Of a stretch of 39,950 bases of DNA, positions 17,195 through 25,866 are shown piece after piece. The stretch lies in the NCBI GenBank assembly GCA_016550425.1, contig JABXGS010000240.1, positions 1-39,950 on the forward strand. Direction: 5' to 3'. Both the position numbers and the translations under genes were made by a program. The DNA is from an archaeon. Lineage in GTDB: Archaea > Asgardarchaeota > Hermodarchaeia > Hermodarchaeales > Hermodarchaeaceae. The notes beneath the pieces were generated by a model. That model had not been told where the DNA came from. It saw nothing but the letters and a program-made list of their open reading frames with translations, and did not search any database. The first letter of the stretch is position 1. The number at the start of each line of letters is the position of its first letter.

Positions 17195-18067
17195 ATGACC
17201 TCCAACTCCGTCAAAAAGATGAAAGTGGTTGATTTTCATTTACACGTTGGAAAACGGGATCACTGGAATCCGGCAATTCATGCGCTTTTCAAGGAATTAA
17301 ATCCGGGGCTTTATGAAATTCAAGATGAAATCATGACACCAGAGAATATCATAAGTATGCTCGATGAATGCGGAATAGATTGGGCAGTAGTATTAGCAGA
17401 ACTTTCACCCGAAGTTACTGGCGTGGTAACCAATGAATTCGTTGCTGAGTTTTGTGAAAATCATTTGGACCGTCTCATCCCTTTCTGTTCTGTTGATCCC
17501 ACCGAAGATCCCAACCCTACTAAAACCCTTGAAAACGCTGTTGGAACTCTAGGGATGCGCGGATTGAAGCTTTATCCAACATACCAGCATTTCTATCCAA
17601 ACGCATATGCAACCTCCCAAGGATGGGAGAAATTGAGAATGTTATATGAAACAGCGGAGACTCTCGGCATTCCTGTTATGTTTCACACTGGGACCAGTGT
17701 TTTCCCTGGTGCTCGGTTGAAGTATGGAAATCCACTGTTCTTAGATGATATAGCTTCAGACTTTCCTAAACTGCCTGTGATTGTTGTACACGGTGGGAGA
17801 GGTCCTTGGTTTGATATGGCGTTTTTTGTTACACGACTCCATCCTAATGTTTATCTTGAAATTTCTGGTTTGCCACCAAAGAATTTACTACGATACTTTC
17901 CACAACTTGAAATAATTGCTGACAAGGTGCTTTTTGGTAGTGACTGGCCTGGAATTCTTAGTATTGCTGAAAATATCGAAGCAATTAGAAACCTGGATAT
18001 TGGTGAAAGAGCAAAGACACAAATTCTTGGCAAGAACGCTATCAAATTACTTAAACTAAACTCTTAG
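17195..18067 (+). CDS. Amidohydrolase-2 family metal-dependent hydrolase or decarboxylase
   Basis: A 290-residue TIM-barrel protein of the ACMSD/resorcylate-decarboxylase branch. Metal ligands are visible as DFHLHVG (His15, His17), MFHTG near residue 165, VVHGGRG near 193 and the late Asp in FGSDWPG near 250. Members hydrolyse or non-oxidatively decarboxylate aromatic and cyclic carboxylates, so a role with an aromatic side substrate is plausible here. The actual reaction is not determined. It is a lone plus-strand gene between two minus-strand operons, with a TATA-like GTTATATCAC about 30 bases upstream of the start. Confidence 0.8.
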   Translation: MTSNSVKKMKVVDFHLHVGKRDHWNPAIHALFKELNPGLYEIQDEIMTPENIISMLDECGIDWAVVLAELSPEVTGVVTNEFVAEFCENHLDRLIPFCSVDPTEDPNPTKTLENAVGTLGMRGLKLYPTYQHFYPNAYATSQGWEKLRMLYETAETLGIPVMFHTGTSVFPGARLKYGNPLFLDDIASDFPKLPVIVVHGGRGPWFDMAFFVTRLHPNVYLEISGLPPKNLLRYFPQLEIIADKVLFGSDWPGILSIAENIEAIRNLDIGERAKTQILGKNAIKLLKLNS

Positions 18068-18086
18068 AAGTAACAAGATACGCCAT

Positions 18087-18305
18087 TCATTTGGGTCTTG
18101 TGAAGATTGTTACAAGGGAACATGTTTCAGACTGAATACACTCATTACAGATTCTGTCTGTCTCAACCTCCGCAGTTGGTAAGATCAGAACTTCGAAGCC
18201 TAATTCTTCATAATGCGCTTTGTATTCTTCAGCACGATGTTCTTCGACACTGAACCGTTTCTCCCACCCTTGTTGTTCTAGCTCTTTATCTGATAGATTC
18301 ATCAT
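18087..18305 (-). CDS. Small Cys-containing protein at the end of the benzoyl-CoA reductase operon
   Basis: A 72-residue protein, started at ATG 18305 behind GGGGTG. It is not recognised. The N-terminal half is charged and helical (SVEEHRAEEYKAHYEELG), followed by a strand (FEVLILPTAEV) and three cysteines at 53, 56 and 62 (CNECIQSETC). The cysteine cluster suggests metal or Fe-S binding. It starts 30 bases downstream of the fused oxidoreductase on the same strand, so it may be an accessory or assembly factor of that enzyme. Confidence 0.65.
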   Translation of the reverse strand: MMNLSDKELEQQGWEKRFSVEEHRAEEYKAHYEELGFEVLILPTAEVETDRICNECIQSETCSLVTIFTRPK

Positions 18306-18334
18306 TGAAAGCACCCCAGTTATTTTCAGAGCAA

Positions 18335-20845
18335 TTAAAATAAGTCATCAAGCTCATCTTCTCCTGGCATTTTACCATGATCTTGAACATACTGTTGGAG
18401 CAGTTCGGTTTCTCGCTTTGTGTACATGGGGTCTTCTTCAAATTGGAAGAATTTAGCAGCAGGTTGGTGGGTTAACTTTTCTTTCAATGCCGTTTGAAGT
18501 TCCTCAGTACCCTTGATAATTAGGACCGTCTTTTCTGAGTCGGCTAACATAAATACGCCGGGCCCTGATGGCACTTGTTCAATGTGTGCCTCGTCAAAGA
18601 TAAGCCATGCTTCAGGAGGCAAAGATGGTGGAGTCAATAACAGGCGTAGGTCACATTGAAGACAGCGCAGAGCTTCTTTTTGTGCAGTTTCTAGCGGAAC
18701 GGCTAGCTCAACCTCCTCAAAGGACGACTTTCGGTTTTCTAAAGCCAGTAATGGTAATTCAGCTCGATTCCATTTGTAGAAATCCTCATCACGTCCTAAA
18801 TGGTGGGTGATTTTCAAATCGCCTGCTAATTCCTCATGAAGCATGCCACTTCCGCCCAAGAATGTATCAATCTGTGAAGCGGCTTGACGACCGGTTGCCA
18901 TCGCTTCAACTACGGAGCTTGGTCCTGTTGCTACATCTCCAGCAGCAAATATCCCGCTCACTTGTGTTTCCCAACTGTTTTCCTTAGTCCATAAGGTTCC
19001 AACTTCTGTTTGTTTCAAATCACTCCCTAGACTGATTTTCGATAAATCAACTGACTGACCAATTGCAAAGAACACGGTATCCGCTGTGATAGTCTGCGTA
19101 GTTTCTTCATCAAAACTGGGATTGAAACAACCTTCCTCATCGAATACACAAGTACACCTGACCAATTCCACACCAACGACCCTGCCCTTTTCACCAAGAA
19201 TTCTCTGAGGTCCCCACGCAGTATGAAACACTACACCTTCTTCCGCGGCCTCAGAGATTTCCCATTCATGCGCAGGCATTTCCTCATCTGTCTCTAGACA
19301 GGTAAGCATAACTTTCTCAGCACCCAATCGAATGGATGTCCGCGCAACATCAACTGCCACGCTTCCACCACCCACTACAATAACTTCTTTACCAAGATCT
19401 GGCTTTTCTCCTGAATTCACTTTTTTCAGGAATTCCAATCCCCCATGTACTCCGAGAAGATCATGACCATCGATCATTAAGCTTTTACCAGCTTGCATTC
19501 CGATGGCAAGTAAAACAGCATCAAAGTTGTTTTTTAGTTGAGTAACTGAAATGTCATCACCGATAGGAGTTTTAGTTTTAATTTTCACACCCATCTTGGT
19601 TAGAACTTGAATGTCAGCATCCAACACCGTGCGAGGGAGTCGATAGGTTGGTATTCCAAAACGAAGCATTCCTCCTGGCTCCGGATGTTCTTCAAAGATG
19701 GTGACATCATACCCCAATCGCGCGAGGTAGAAAGCAGCGCTTAATCCAGTGGGTCCCGAGCCAACAATTGCAACCTGTTTTCCTGTTGAAGATAGATTCG
19801 ATAAATTAGATTGCCACTGGCCTGTATCATTCTCAACGGCTGTACGTTTGAGACTCAAAATACACAAAGCACCATTAAGGTCAGTTCGACGGCATTTCTC
19901 TTCACAAGGATGATGGCAAACATGGGCTAACACGGATGGAAGAGCTGCCTTTTCTCTAATTACAGCTGTAGCTTGCGTGTAATCGCCTGCAACTACCAAT
20001 CTGAGGTACCGCGGAATATCAATCTCTAATGGGCAGTTATTGACGCAGGGTAACAAGGCTAATTCTCGATTAGCCCAGATAACTTCCTGATCTAATAGAG
20101 CACCAGTGGGACAAACTTCAATACAGGCCCCACAGAATTTGCAGCCAGATTCGCCTAGGCTTTGAGCAATCGATCCAACGATTAACTTCTCACCATCAAA
20201 AACCATCCCTAATGCATCAACACCACGAAGGTCACTACAAGCTCTGATACAGCGAGTGCAACCTATACACAAATTGTAATCTCGGATGATCAAAGGTTCA
20301 TTTTCGAGTTTAGGAAGTTTCTGGGGAATGTAACGAGGCGTATCTCCTTTGATCCCAACGAATTCTGCAACTTTCTGAAGCTCACATCGTCCAAACTTCT
20401 CACAACACCTTTCATCAACTGGCACATTAGGTGGGCATGGTTCACGAGCACAACCTTCTCGTTGTGCACAGGTTAAACAGGCATGTGGGTGAGAGGCTAG
20501 TATTGATGACAACTTCTCTTGACGGTGAGCTATTATTTCTGGCGTATCAATGAGTACAACCATTCCTTCCTCAACTTGGGTATCACAAGCTTGGTAAATC
20601 CCATCTCGTCCTTCGATTTCAACTGCACATAGACCACACCCCTCATATTCTATCTCCCCTCCAATGTGCTTGATTTCTTGACTACCTCGGAAGATGCTAT
20701 CTGTGGTCTTCGTTCCTACACCTGATGCTAAATCCGGGTGATAACACAAGCGAGGAATGTACACATCCACAGATTCCGCGGCAGTAAGGATATTTGACCC
20801 TTCATCAACCTCCGCTTCAATTCCATTTATTGTCAGTTTAACCAT
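18335..20845 (-). CDS. Multidomain NuoG/GltD-type NAD(P)H oxidoreductase in the bcr operon
   Basis: An 836-residue fusion. Residues 1-90 form a [2Fe-2S] domain (Cys34, 70, 73, 87). Residues 120-160 are a NuoG-like His/Cys cluster region. Two [4Fe-4S] motifs lie at 193-203 and 235-245. A GltD-type module follows: a CVNNCPLEIDIPRY helical Fe-S domain from 267, FAD motif VAIVGSGPTGLSA at 358-370, and an NAD(P) motif VVGGGSVAVDVA near 495. The last roughly 100 residues form a separate domain (PSGPGVFMLADSEKTVLIIK ... TELLQQYVQDHGKMPGE) that looks like a degenerate GIY-YIG fold. It probably passes NAD(P)H electrons to the adjacent ferredoxin for benzoyl-CoA reduction, as the GltD-like KorC subunit is thought to do in denitrifiers. 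Bifurcation is possible but unproven. Confidence 0.85.
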   Translation of the reverse strand: MVKLTINGIEAEVDEGSNILTAAESVDVYIPRLCYHPDLASGVGTKTTDSIFRGSQEIKHIGGEIEYEGCGLCAVEIEGRDGIYQACDTQVEEGMVVLIDTPEIIAHRQEKLSSILASHPHACLTCAQREGCAREPCPPNVPVDERCCEKFGRCELQKVAEFVGIKGDTPRYIPQKLPKLENEPLIIRDYNLCIGCTRCIRACSDLRGVDALGMVFDGEKLIVGSIAQSLGESGCKFCGACIEVCPTGALLDQEVIWANRELALLPCVNNCPLEIDIPRYLRLVVAGDYTQATAVIREKAALPSVLAHVCHHPCEEKCRRTDLNGALCILSLKRTAVENDTGQWQSNLSNLSSTGKQVAIVGSGPTGLSAAFYLARLGYDVTIFEEHPEPGGMLRFGIPTYRLPRTVLDADIQVLTKMGVKIKTKTPIGDDISVTQLKNNFDAVLLAIGMQAGKSLMIDGHDLLGVHGGLEFLKKVNSGEKPDLGKEVIVVGGGSVAVDVARTSIRLGAEKVMLTCLETDEEMPAHEWEISEAAEEGVVFHTAWGPQRILGEKGRVVGVELVRCTCVFDEEGCFNPSFDEETTQTITADTVFFAIGQSVDLSKISLGSDLKQTEVGTLWTKENSWETQVSGIFAAGDVATGPSSVVEAMATGRQAASQIDTFLGGSGMLHEELAGDLKITHHLGRDEDFYKWNRAELPLLALENRKSSFEEVELAVPLETAQKEALRCLQCDLRLLLTPPSLPPEAWLIFDEAHIEQVPSGPGVFMLADSEKTVLIIKGTEELQTALKEKLTHQPAAKFFQFEEDPMYTKRETELLQQYVQDHGKMPGEDELDDLF

Positions 20846-20911
20846 CGGGTTCTACCTTCTTGGTGGTTCTCGGGAACAGGAAATATGGAATTAATAACGA
20901 TTGTATCGTGA

Positions 20912-21220
20912 CTAGAGGACCTGTCCTTTTGCGTTACTAAGGAAATGAGTGATTGCTTGGGTTGGGCAAACATTAGCACAAGGTGGTTGGACGTCTGCGC
21001 TTGTTGATTTACATGGGGCACAACTGTATTTGAGTTTGTGTCGATGTTCCTCTCGGACACCCATAATGTTGCCATCTTCGATATCAAACTCGTTTGGAAT
21101 TACTTCTAGTACAAATTCGGGACAAATATCCACGCATTTCCCGCACCCATCACATTTGTCCGTATCCAGCGTTATGAAATATTCCCCGGAACCATCCTTA
21201 TACCCGTAATTTGCAATCAA
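20912..21220 (-). CDS. Ferredoxin, probable electron donor of benzoyl-CoA reductase
   Basis: About 102 residues. The first cluster motif is CDGCGKCVDICPEFV. The second is spread out: CAPCKSTSADVQPPC followed by CANVCPTQAI. A dicluster [4Fe-4S] ferredoxin is expected. AGGTGA (21228-21233) fits the TTG at 21220 or the GTG at 21223; GTG 21229 would fall inside it. It sits between the reductase subunit genes and the NuoG/GltD-type oxidoreductase, which is where the donor ferredoxin is found in bacterial bcr clusters. The insert between the second cluster's cysteines is unusual and may tune its potential. Confidence 0.88.
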   Translation of the reverse strand: MIANYGYKDGSGEYFITLDTDKCDGCGKCVDICPEFVLEVIPNEFDIEDGNIMGVREEHRHKLKYSCAPCKSTSADVQPPCANVCPTQAITHFLSNAKGQVL

Positions 21221-21244
21221 CACTTTCACCTAGATGATCTAGCT

Positions 21245-22135
21245 TTACCCTTGGGAGCGTTCATAGAGTACTCTGGCAAATAGCGCTGCTCCTGCAGCCC
21301 CTGCTAGCATAGGGTCAAATCGTGGGTCATCGCGCCATTGGTCTGGTTTGAGAGCTTGAATTCCTAGCTCTTTTTCAACGCGTTTAACTATTCCGATATT
21401 TTTGGCAATCCCACCAGTAATGACAAATTCTTTCTCAACGCCTACTCGATTTAGCAGGTCAACAACTCGATGAGCCATGGCTTGGCAATAAGCGGCGAGA
21501 ACCTCGTCTTTAGACCATCCACTGCGAAGCAGTCCAACAGCTTCTGACTTGGCAAATACTACACAAGTGCTACTCACGGATTGGGGTTCTTCTTTTACCG
21601 CAAAGGACCGATCTCCGACTTCTTGAATGGGAACCGATAATAAATCAGCAAATACTTCCATGCCGCGACCAGTTCCTGCTGCGCATTTATCATTCATGAG
21701 AAAGTTTTGAACCTTTCCTTTTTCATCAACGCGAATGGCTTTGCAATCCTGACCTCCCATATCCAGAACAGTTCGGACCGTGGGTCCCCACATGAAGGTT
21801 GCTCCTCGTCCATGGCATGCGATTTCTGTTATGGCTTTTTGTGCAAAGGGAATATTGACCCGACCATAACCCGTTCCCACAACATATTGAACGTCTTTGA
21901 GGGTAAGTCCGGTATCCTCCAGAGCCCAGTTCATCGTCCGTTCAGCACTATCAGGACTACTGGACCCGGTTCGCATGACGCTTTGTGCAAAGACTTCTCC
22001 ATCAACCATGATCACCGTCTTTGAACTAACAGACCCAATATCAACTCCTCCACTAATCACCTTCCCTTTCTTAGGGTCGATGCCCTCAACGGTATGACGA
22101 TATTCAGGCCATCTCCAAAATTCCTTTTTTGTCAT
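21245..22135 (-). CDS. bcrA: Benzoyl-CoA reductase ATPase subunit, BcrA-like
   Basis: An ASKHA ATPase (BadF/BadG/BcrA/BcrD family) of 296 residues. After a 25-residue N-terminal extension it shows SGGVDIGSVSSKTVIMVDGE (phosphate-1), with VLDMGGQD (phosphate-2) near residue 124. The two cysteines that hold the shared [4Fe-4S] cluster are Cys151 (NDKCAAGTG) and Cys191 (SSTCVVFAKSE). It hydrolyses ATP to drive electrons into the catalytic BC half. Assignment as A-like rests on the NDKCAAG and SSTCVVFA patterns. It is much shorter than Thauera BcrA (about 440 residues) and closer to the Azoarcus (Bzd) type. ATG 22135 is used; ATG 22141 overlaps the previous stop. A 2-hydroxyacyl-CoA dehydratase activator is the alternative, but two different ATPase subunits argue for Bcr. 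Confidence 0.82.
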   Translation of the reverse strand: MTKKEFWRWPEYRHTVEGIDPKKGKVISGGVDIGSVSSKTVIMVDGEVFAQSVMRTGSSSPDSAERTMNWALEDTGLTLKDVQYVVGTGYGRVNIPFAQKAITEIACHGRGATFMWGPTVRTVLDMGGQDCKAIRVDEKGKVQNFLMNDKCAAGTGRGMEVFADLLSVPIQEVGDRSFAVKEEPQSVSSTCVVFAKSEAVGLLRSGWSKDEVLAAYCQAMAHRVVDLLNRVGVEKEFVITGGIAKNIGIVKRVEKELGIQALKPDQWRDDPRFDPMLAGAAGAALFARVLYERSQG

Positions 22136-22140
22136 TTTCA

Positions 22141-22917
22141 TCACTTCTTTGCTCTTTCTTGGGCCACTAGGGCAGCGCCATAGGCACTCACATATTCGGG
22201 AGACTCGGGTACGTGAACCTCCGTGCCTAATCCTCGTTTCATTGAATCGACGAAGCCAACATCATAGGCTAATCCTCCAACCAAGAGGACGTCTTCTGTT
22301 ATCCCCAACCTTCGCACCATCGAGACTACGCGTTCAGCAATCGCATCGTGTATTGCACGGGCGATGTTCGCCTTTGGTGTCTTAGCATGAATTAATGATA
22401 CCACCTCTGATTCAGCGAAAACAGTACATTGAGCATTCATAGGAACTGCTTCAGTGGCTTCTAAAGACATTGGACCTATTTTCTCTAGTTCAACTTCGAG
22501 TGCACGTGACATAGCTTCAACGAATGCACCTGCTCCCGCAGCACATCGTTCATTCACGACAAAGTCTTCCATAGCACCGGATTCATTACATTTGACTGCC
22601 CGAGCTTCCTCTGCTCCTACATCAATAATGGTCCGGGCTGATGATAACAATTTGATGCCTGCTTTTGCATTTGCTCCGACTTCGCTGATACTATCCTTAG
22701 CAAACTCAACTGATCCTTGACCAATTCCGGTTTCTGTGATGTGTGCAATGTCTTCGAGTTTTAATCCTGCTGCCTTGAGAGCCATCTCTGAGGCATCTTT
22801 AGCTGCAATTTTCAAATCAAAGCCTGTTAGTGCAGTTCCCTTTCCAACTATCTTACCATCATTGAGGATGACGACTTTCACGTTCTTTGCGCCAAAGTCA
22901 ATTCCTGCAGTAATCAT
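22141..22917 (-). CDS. bcrD: Benzoyl-CoA reductase ATPase subunit, BcrD-like
   Basis: A 258-residue ASKHA ATPase starting ITAGIDFGAKNVKVVIL, close to the start of Thauera BcrD from memory. The phosphate-2 motif is TIIDVGAEEARAV. Cluster-ligand cysteines are Cys125 (NERCAAGAGAF) and Cys164 (NAQCTVFAESEVV), and the adenosine motif is LLVGGLAYDVGFV. It pairs with the BcrA-like subunit to form the electron-activating half of the enzyme. AGGAGGTAG precedes ATG 22917, a strong ribosome binding site. Its stop overlaps the start region of the next subunit. Confidence 0.82.
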   Translation of the reverse strand: MITAGIDFGAKNVKVVILNDGKIVGKGTALTGFDLKIAAKDASEMALKAAGLKLEDIAHITETGIGQGSVEFAKDSISEVGANAKAGIKLLSSARTIIDVGAEEARAVKCNESGAMEDFVVNERCAAGAGAFVEAMSRALEVELEKIGPMSLEATEAVPMNAQCTVFAESEVVSLIHAKTPKANIARAIHDAIAERVVSMVRRLGITEDVLLVGGLAYDVGFVDSMKRGLGTEVHVPESPEYVSAYGAALVAQERAKK

Positions 22918-22930
22918 TTTTGTCTACCTC

Positions 22931-24229
22931 CTATTTGACTCCTAATAATTCCAAGAAGGAATCCACGGCCTTCTTGGTGCGTTCTAAGTCGAACTCTCGT
23001 TCATCACCCATGTTACCTTCGAAGGGAAGAACAGGGATGCCTGCTTCTTTGAAAGCGAGGCGGTTCTCTGCGATATTCAATGATAAACCTTCACATCCAC
23101 GATTGTAATGCAACATAACGCCATCAACGTTCCATTCTCGTACAATGCGGAGCATCATGTCGCTTTTTTCATGGGCGGAATAGAAATGCTGCCATTCAGG
23201 TCGAGAATGGGTCCAATCAGCTAAAACCTCAAGTGCTTGCTTTCTGGTTGTAATGTCAATTCCTTGCTCCTGAGGGGTTGTTCTGGGGCCCCAAGTTCCA
23301 TCGTCTTTCACTTCCCATGCCCCAATCAATGCAAAAGTGTAAAGCGATCCTACTGACACCACACCATATGATTCAAGGTATCGAAAAACCTCGAGGAAGC
23401 CCCAAGGGGGTTGGGTGTCCGTAATGACCCGGCGTTGTTCATTACCTACTGCTGCGATTTTGTTATCGACTCGATCTTGAACTTCGTCACGAAGCTTTTT
23501 ATAGAATGCAACAACTTCGGGGCGATGTTTCATAATGGTTCCAAACACATAGAGTGAATACATTGTCTTCTCATCGAGAGGTGCTGGAATGGTTTTGTTC
23601 AATACGCAAATCTCTGCCCAAAGAGCGGTTGCCTCACATTCGTTGTAGACTGCTTGGATTAGTTTTTCATCATCATAGTCTCGACCAGTGGTCTTCTCGA
23701 GCCAATCGATGCCATCCAGCAATTGATTAACCACGTACTCTCGACGCCGTTCGTTGAAATCCTGAAATAATCCTGTGCTTACATCAATGCAGAAGAAGGG
23801 TATACCGCCTTCTAGGTCGCTAGCGATTTGGTACCATTTCGCGTGACTACAACAAATATGAGTTGTCCACATGAAATCTGGTTTGGGAAATTTGCCACCG
23901 AAAACGTATTTATCTAATACAACTGAACCAAGATAATTTCTCAAATACGCACATAAATCTCGAGCAAATCCTTTCGCTTCTATCGCTTCTTGGCATTTAG
24001 CTGCGAATTCTTTGTTGAACGCAACTGATGCCCCATATGGTTCACCAGTGAGGCTCCACACATCGTCACCTAGACCAGCGGGAACCGCACTATAAGCCCA
24101 GGCCCCACCTGCCCACCGGATTCCCCTTTTTTCATGAGCTTTTGCATAATTCTCATAGTATTGCTGTCGTAGAGCTTTCCCTTCATTCCAGATATCCAAA
24201 GGTTTCGTTTGATATTTATTCTCAGTCAT
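22931..24229 (-). CDS. bcrB: Benzoyl-CoA reductase catalytic subunit, BcrB/BzdO-like
   Basis: A 432-residue member of the HgdB/BcrB family of 2-hydroxyacyl-CoA dehydratase D-components. Likely cluster cysteines lie in [13 protein letters not shown] and in the late motif [15 protein letters not shown]. The C-terminus, [18 protein letters not shown], is typical of the family. With the C subunit it binds benzoyl-CoA and a pair of [4Fe-4S] clusters and performs the two-electron ring reduction to cyclohexa-1,5-diene-1-carbonyl-CoA. ATG 24229 is preferred because AGGTGATG sits just before it, although two earlier starts overlap that site. It follows the C subunit without a gap. The length fits BcrB/BzdO. 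Confidence 0.85.
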   Translation of the reverse strand: MTENKYQTKPLDIWNEGKALRQQYYENYAKAHEKRGIRWAGGAWAYSAVPAGLGDDVWSLTGEPYGASVAFNKEFAAKCQEAIEAKGFARDLCAYLRNYLGSVVLDKYVFGGKFPKPDFMWTTHICCSHAKWYQIASDLEGGIPFFCIDVSTGLFQDFNERRREYVVNQLLDGIDWLEKTTGRDYDDEKLIQAVYNECEATALWAEICVLNKTIPAPLDEKTMYSLYVFGTIMKHRPEVVAFYKKLRDEVQDRVDNKIAAVGNEQRRVITDTQPPWGFLEVFRYLESYGVVSVGSLYTFALIGAWEVKDDGTWGPRTTPQEQGIDITTRKQALEVLADWTHSRPEWQHFYSAHEKSDMMLRIVREWNVDGVMLHYNRGCEGLSLNIAENRLAFKEAGIPVLPFEGNMGDEREFDLERTKKAVDSFLELLGVK

Positions 24230-24238
24230 TTTCATCAC

Positions 24239-25363
24239 CTAAAACAGATCGGGGAGTGCAAACGTTTCCAGAAACGCTTCAACGCGTGTCTTAAACTGTC
24301 CAATTGGCACGGTTACATCAAATTCTAAGAAATAGGTTGGAATACCATTTTCTTCGAGCATTGCTCTCAATGATGGCATGTCTAATTCATGGGGATCACA
24401 GAATTTCTGTTGAATAACAAGAGCTCCCTGAACGTTGTAATCTTTAGCCATTTGCAAAATGTGTGGGAATCGTCTTCGATCAGGCCAATCCTTACTGGGA
24501 CAAGGAGGTCGATCAATGTATCGTATAGCTAAGGCAGCTAATCGATCTTCTTGGGGTTCAACCTTGTTCCAGAAGTATCGGGTGCCTGTACAGTGTTCAT
24601 CAACGACCAGTGTAGAATCTAACGACTCAACCATTTTCACGAATTCTGTATCGTCGTCTTCACTACCGATAATCATAAGGCGGGTTCCTGTGTTTCTGTC
24701 AAGTTTTCGATTGGGTAGTTCTTTGAGCACGGCTTCTAGTGCTTGATTGTGCTCCTCTTTATCGACCATTTGACTGGAAACAACCATGTACATCGCTTCG
24801 AGCCCGGTCAGCGGTGGATTGTCCTGTTTCCGAAACTCATAGATTTGTTTCATTAATTGTCGATTTTTGTTCATCACCTCAATGCCCCGATCTATGTCTT
24901 TGTCTGAAATGGAGCGTCCTATCCATTTTTCCAAAGCTTTCTTGACTTCTTCCAATTCACCCCGCAAATAAGGATAGGCATGGGGGGTTTGGATTCCATG
25001 GGGCATATACATGTAATAGCTGAACTCTTGTGGAACGTGTTTGACCCAGCTATTGTACGTTTGGCGTATATGAAGACACGATTGAGCAATCATGATGCCA
25101 TTGAGGTAATCAAATCGACCTTTCAAACCTTGAGCTAAACAGTCACGGCAAAAGGGACAAAACATTCCAAAGATATGGGGCTCGGTTACATCTTGTGCCT
25201 CGTGGCTACCTAAAATGCGAACGGGAAGGATATCGGCTGCAATAAGGAGCTCTTCTGGAACATAAGTGCAAAAATAACCGAGTACTTTTCCGCCCGTTTG
25301 TTTTTTCCATGCCTTTGCATAGTCGTGACGGTTTTCGTACCACTCTTTGAATTTATCAAACAT
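24239..25363 (-). CDS. bcrC: Benzoyl-CoA reductase catalytic subunit, BcrC/BzdN-like
   Basis: This is the first gene of the reductase operon, with 374 residues from ATG 25363. The frame is open to an ATG at 25471, but the operon's TATA box and inverted repeat lie at 25450-25472, inside that extension. The downstream ATG, preceded by AGGAAG, is therefore the likely start. The HgdB-family fold is recognised by CPFCRDC (Cys69, Cys72, Cys75) after VRILGSHEAQDV and by the C-terminal FCDPHELDMPSL...GIPTYFLEFD block. It pairs with the B subunit to form the catalytic half. The length matches BcrC/BzdN. Other 2-hydroxyacyl-CoA dehydratase subunits share the fold, but the gene set points to benzoyl-CoA reductase. 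Confidence 0.85.
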   Translation of the reverse strand: MFDKFKEWYENRHDYAKAWKKQTGGKVLGYFCTYVPEELLIAADILPVRILGSHEAQDVTEPHIFGMFCPFCRDCLAQGLKGRFDYLNGIMIAQSCLHIRQTYNSWVKHVPQEFSYYMYMPHGIQTPHAYPYLRGELEEVKKALEKWIGRSISDKDIDRGIEVMNKNRQLMKQIYEFRKQDNPPLTGLEAMYMVVSSQMVDKEEHNQALEAVLKELPNRKLDRNTGTRLMIIGSEDDDTEFVKMVESLDSTLVVDEHCTGTRYFWNKVEPQEDRLAALAIRYIDRPPCPSKDWPDRRRFPHILQMAKDYNVQGALVIQQKFCDPHELDMPSLRAMLEENGIPTYFLEFDVTVPIGQFKTRVEAFLETFALPDLF

Positions 25364-25449
25364 AGGGATCTTCCTGCCAAAGCACTGGATAGGAGTTTTT
25401 TCTTCGGTCGGTACTGGGAATAATTTCCTTAAGAGTTTTTGCAAAAATG

Positions 25450-25458
25450 TTTTATAAT
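25450..25458 (-). promoter_or_regulatory. TATA box of the benzoyl-CoA reductase operon
   Basis: On the minus strand this reads ATTATAAAA, an archaeal TATA box. Transcription would begin about 25 bases downstream near 25424, giving a leader of roughly 60 bases before the bcrC ATG at 25363. Confidence 0.6.
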
Positions 25459-25472
25459 GATGGTATATCATT
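25456..25472. promoter_or_regulatory. Inverted repeat overlapping the bcr TATA box, candidate operator
   Basis: AATGAT-GGTAT-ATCATT is a perfect 6-bp inverted repeat with a 5-base spacer. It overlaps the upstream edge of the bcr TATA box and lies between bcrC and the divergent ArsR-like regulator. A dimeric winged-helix repressor bound here would block TBP/TFB. Confidence 0.5.
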
Positions 25473-25530
25473 TAACTTCAATGGAAAGAACTGCTATATG
25501 TATGCACAAAATAATTAGGGAGTTCATCTA

Positions 25531-25866
25531 ATGACAAATTGGTATTCTGAAAGGGTTCGAGGTTTACTTTCAGCGATTACTCACCCTTCACGTGTGGCAA
25601 TATTAGAATTCTTATCTGATCGTGATTTTGGTACGAATAAAGCGCTACGACAATATTTGAAATCTTTACAGCCTCAGGCAGGTGGTGATTCACCAGCTGT
25701 GATAACCCATCATGTCTCGTTGCTTGAGAAGAACGAGCTAGTCAAACATTCAGAAGATGATGCACGTGTTATTACAGCAACGGTCCTAGGTCGTCGAATT
25801 TCTCGAATGCTTAAGCAGCTGGTTACAAATTCTAACTTTGATGAATCTTGGGACCGCTCGCTCTAA
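25531..25866 (+). CDS. ArsR-like winged-helix transcriptional regulator
   Basis: A 111-residue protein that is essentially one winged-helix domain. The first helix is ITHPSRVAILEFLSDRDFGT. The recognition region is DSPAVITHHVSLLEKNELVK, and a wing (DDARVITATVLGRR) follows. No metal-binding CxC or separate ligand domain is seen, so the effector, possibly an aryl-CoA, is unknown. GGGAG lies before the ATG, and a TATA-like GCTATATGTATGC lies near 25493. It is divergent from the benzoyl-CoA reductase operon, with an inverted repeat in between, so it is the obvious candidate regulator of that operon. Confidence 0.85.
   Translation: MTNWYSERVRGLLSAITHPSRVAILEFLSDRDFGTNKALRQYLKSLQPQAGGDSPAVITHHVSLLEKNELVKHSEDDARVITATVLGRRISRMLKQLVTNSNFDESWDRSL

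Noticed and set aside
24239..25471. Longer bcrC starting at ATG 25471
   Set aside because: The extra 36 residues would be encoded by sequence that contains the TATA box and the inverted repeat, and they have no ribosome binding site.
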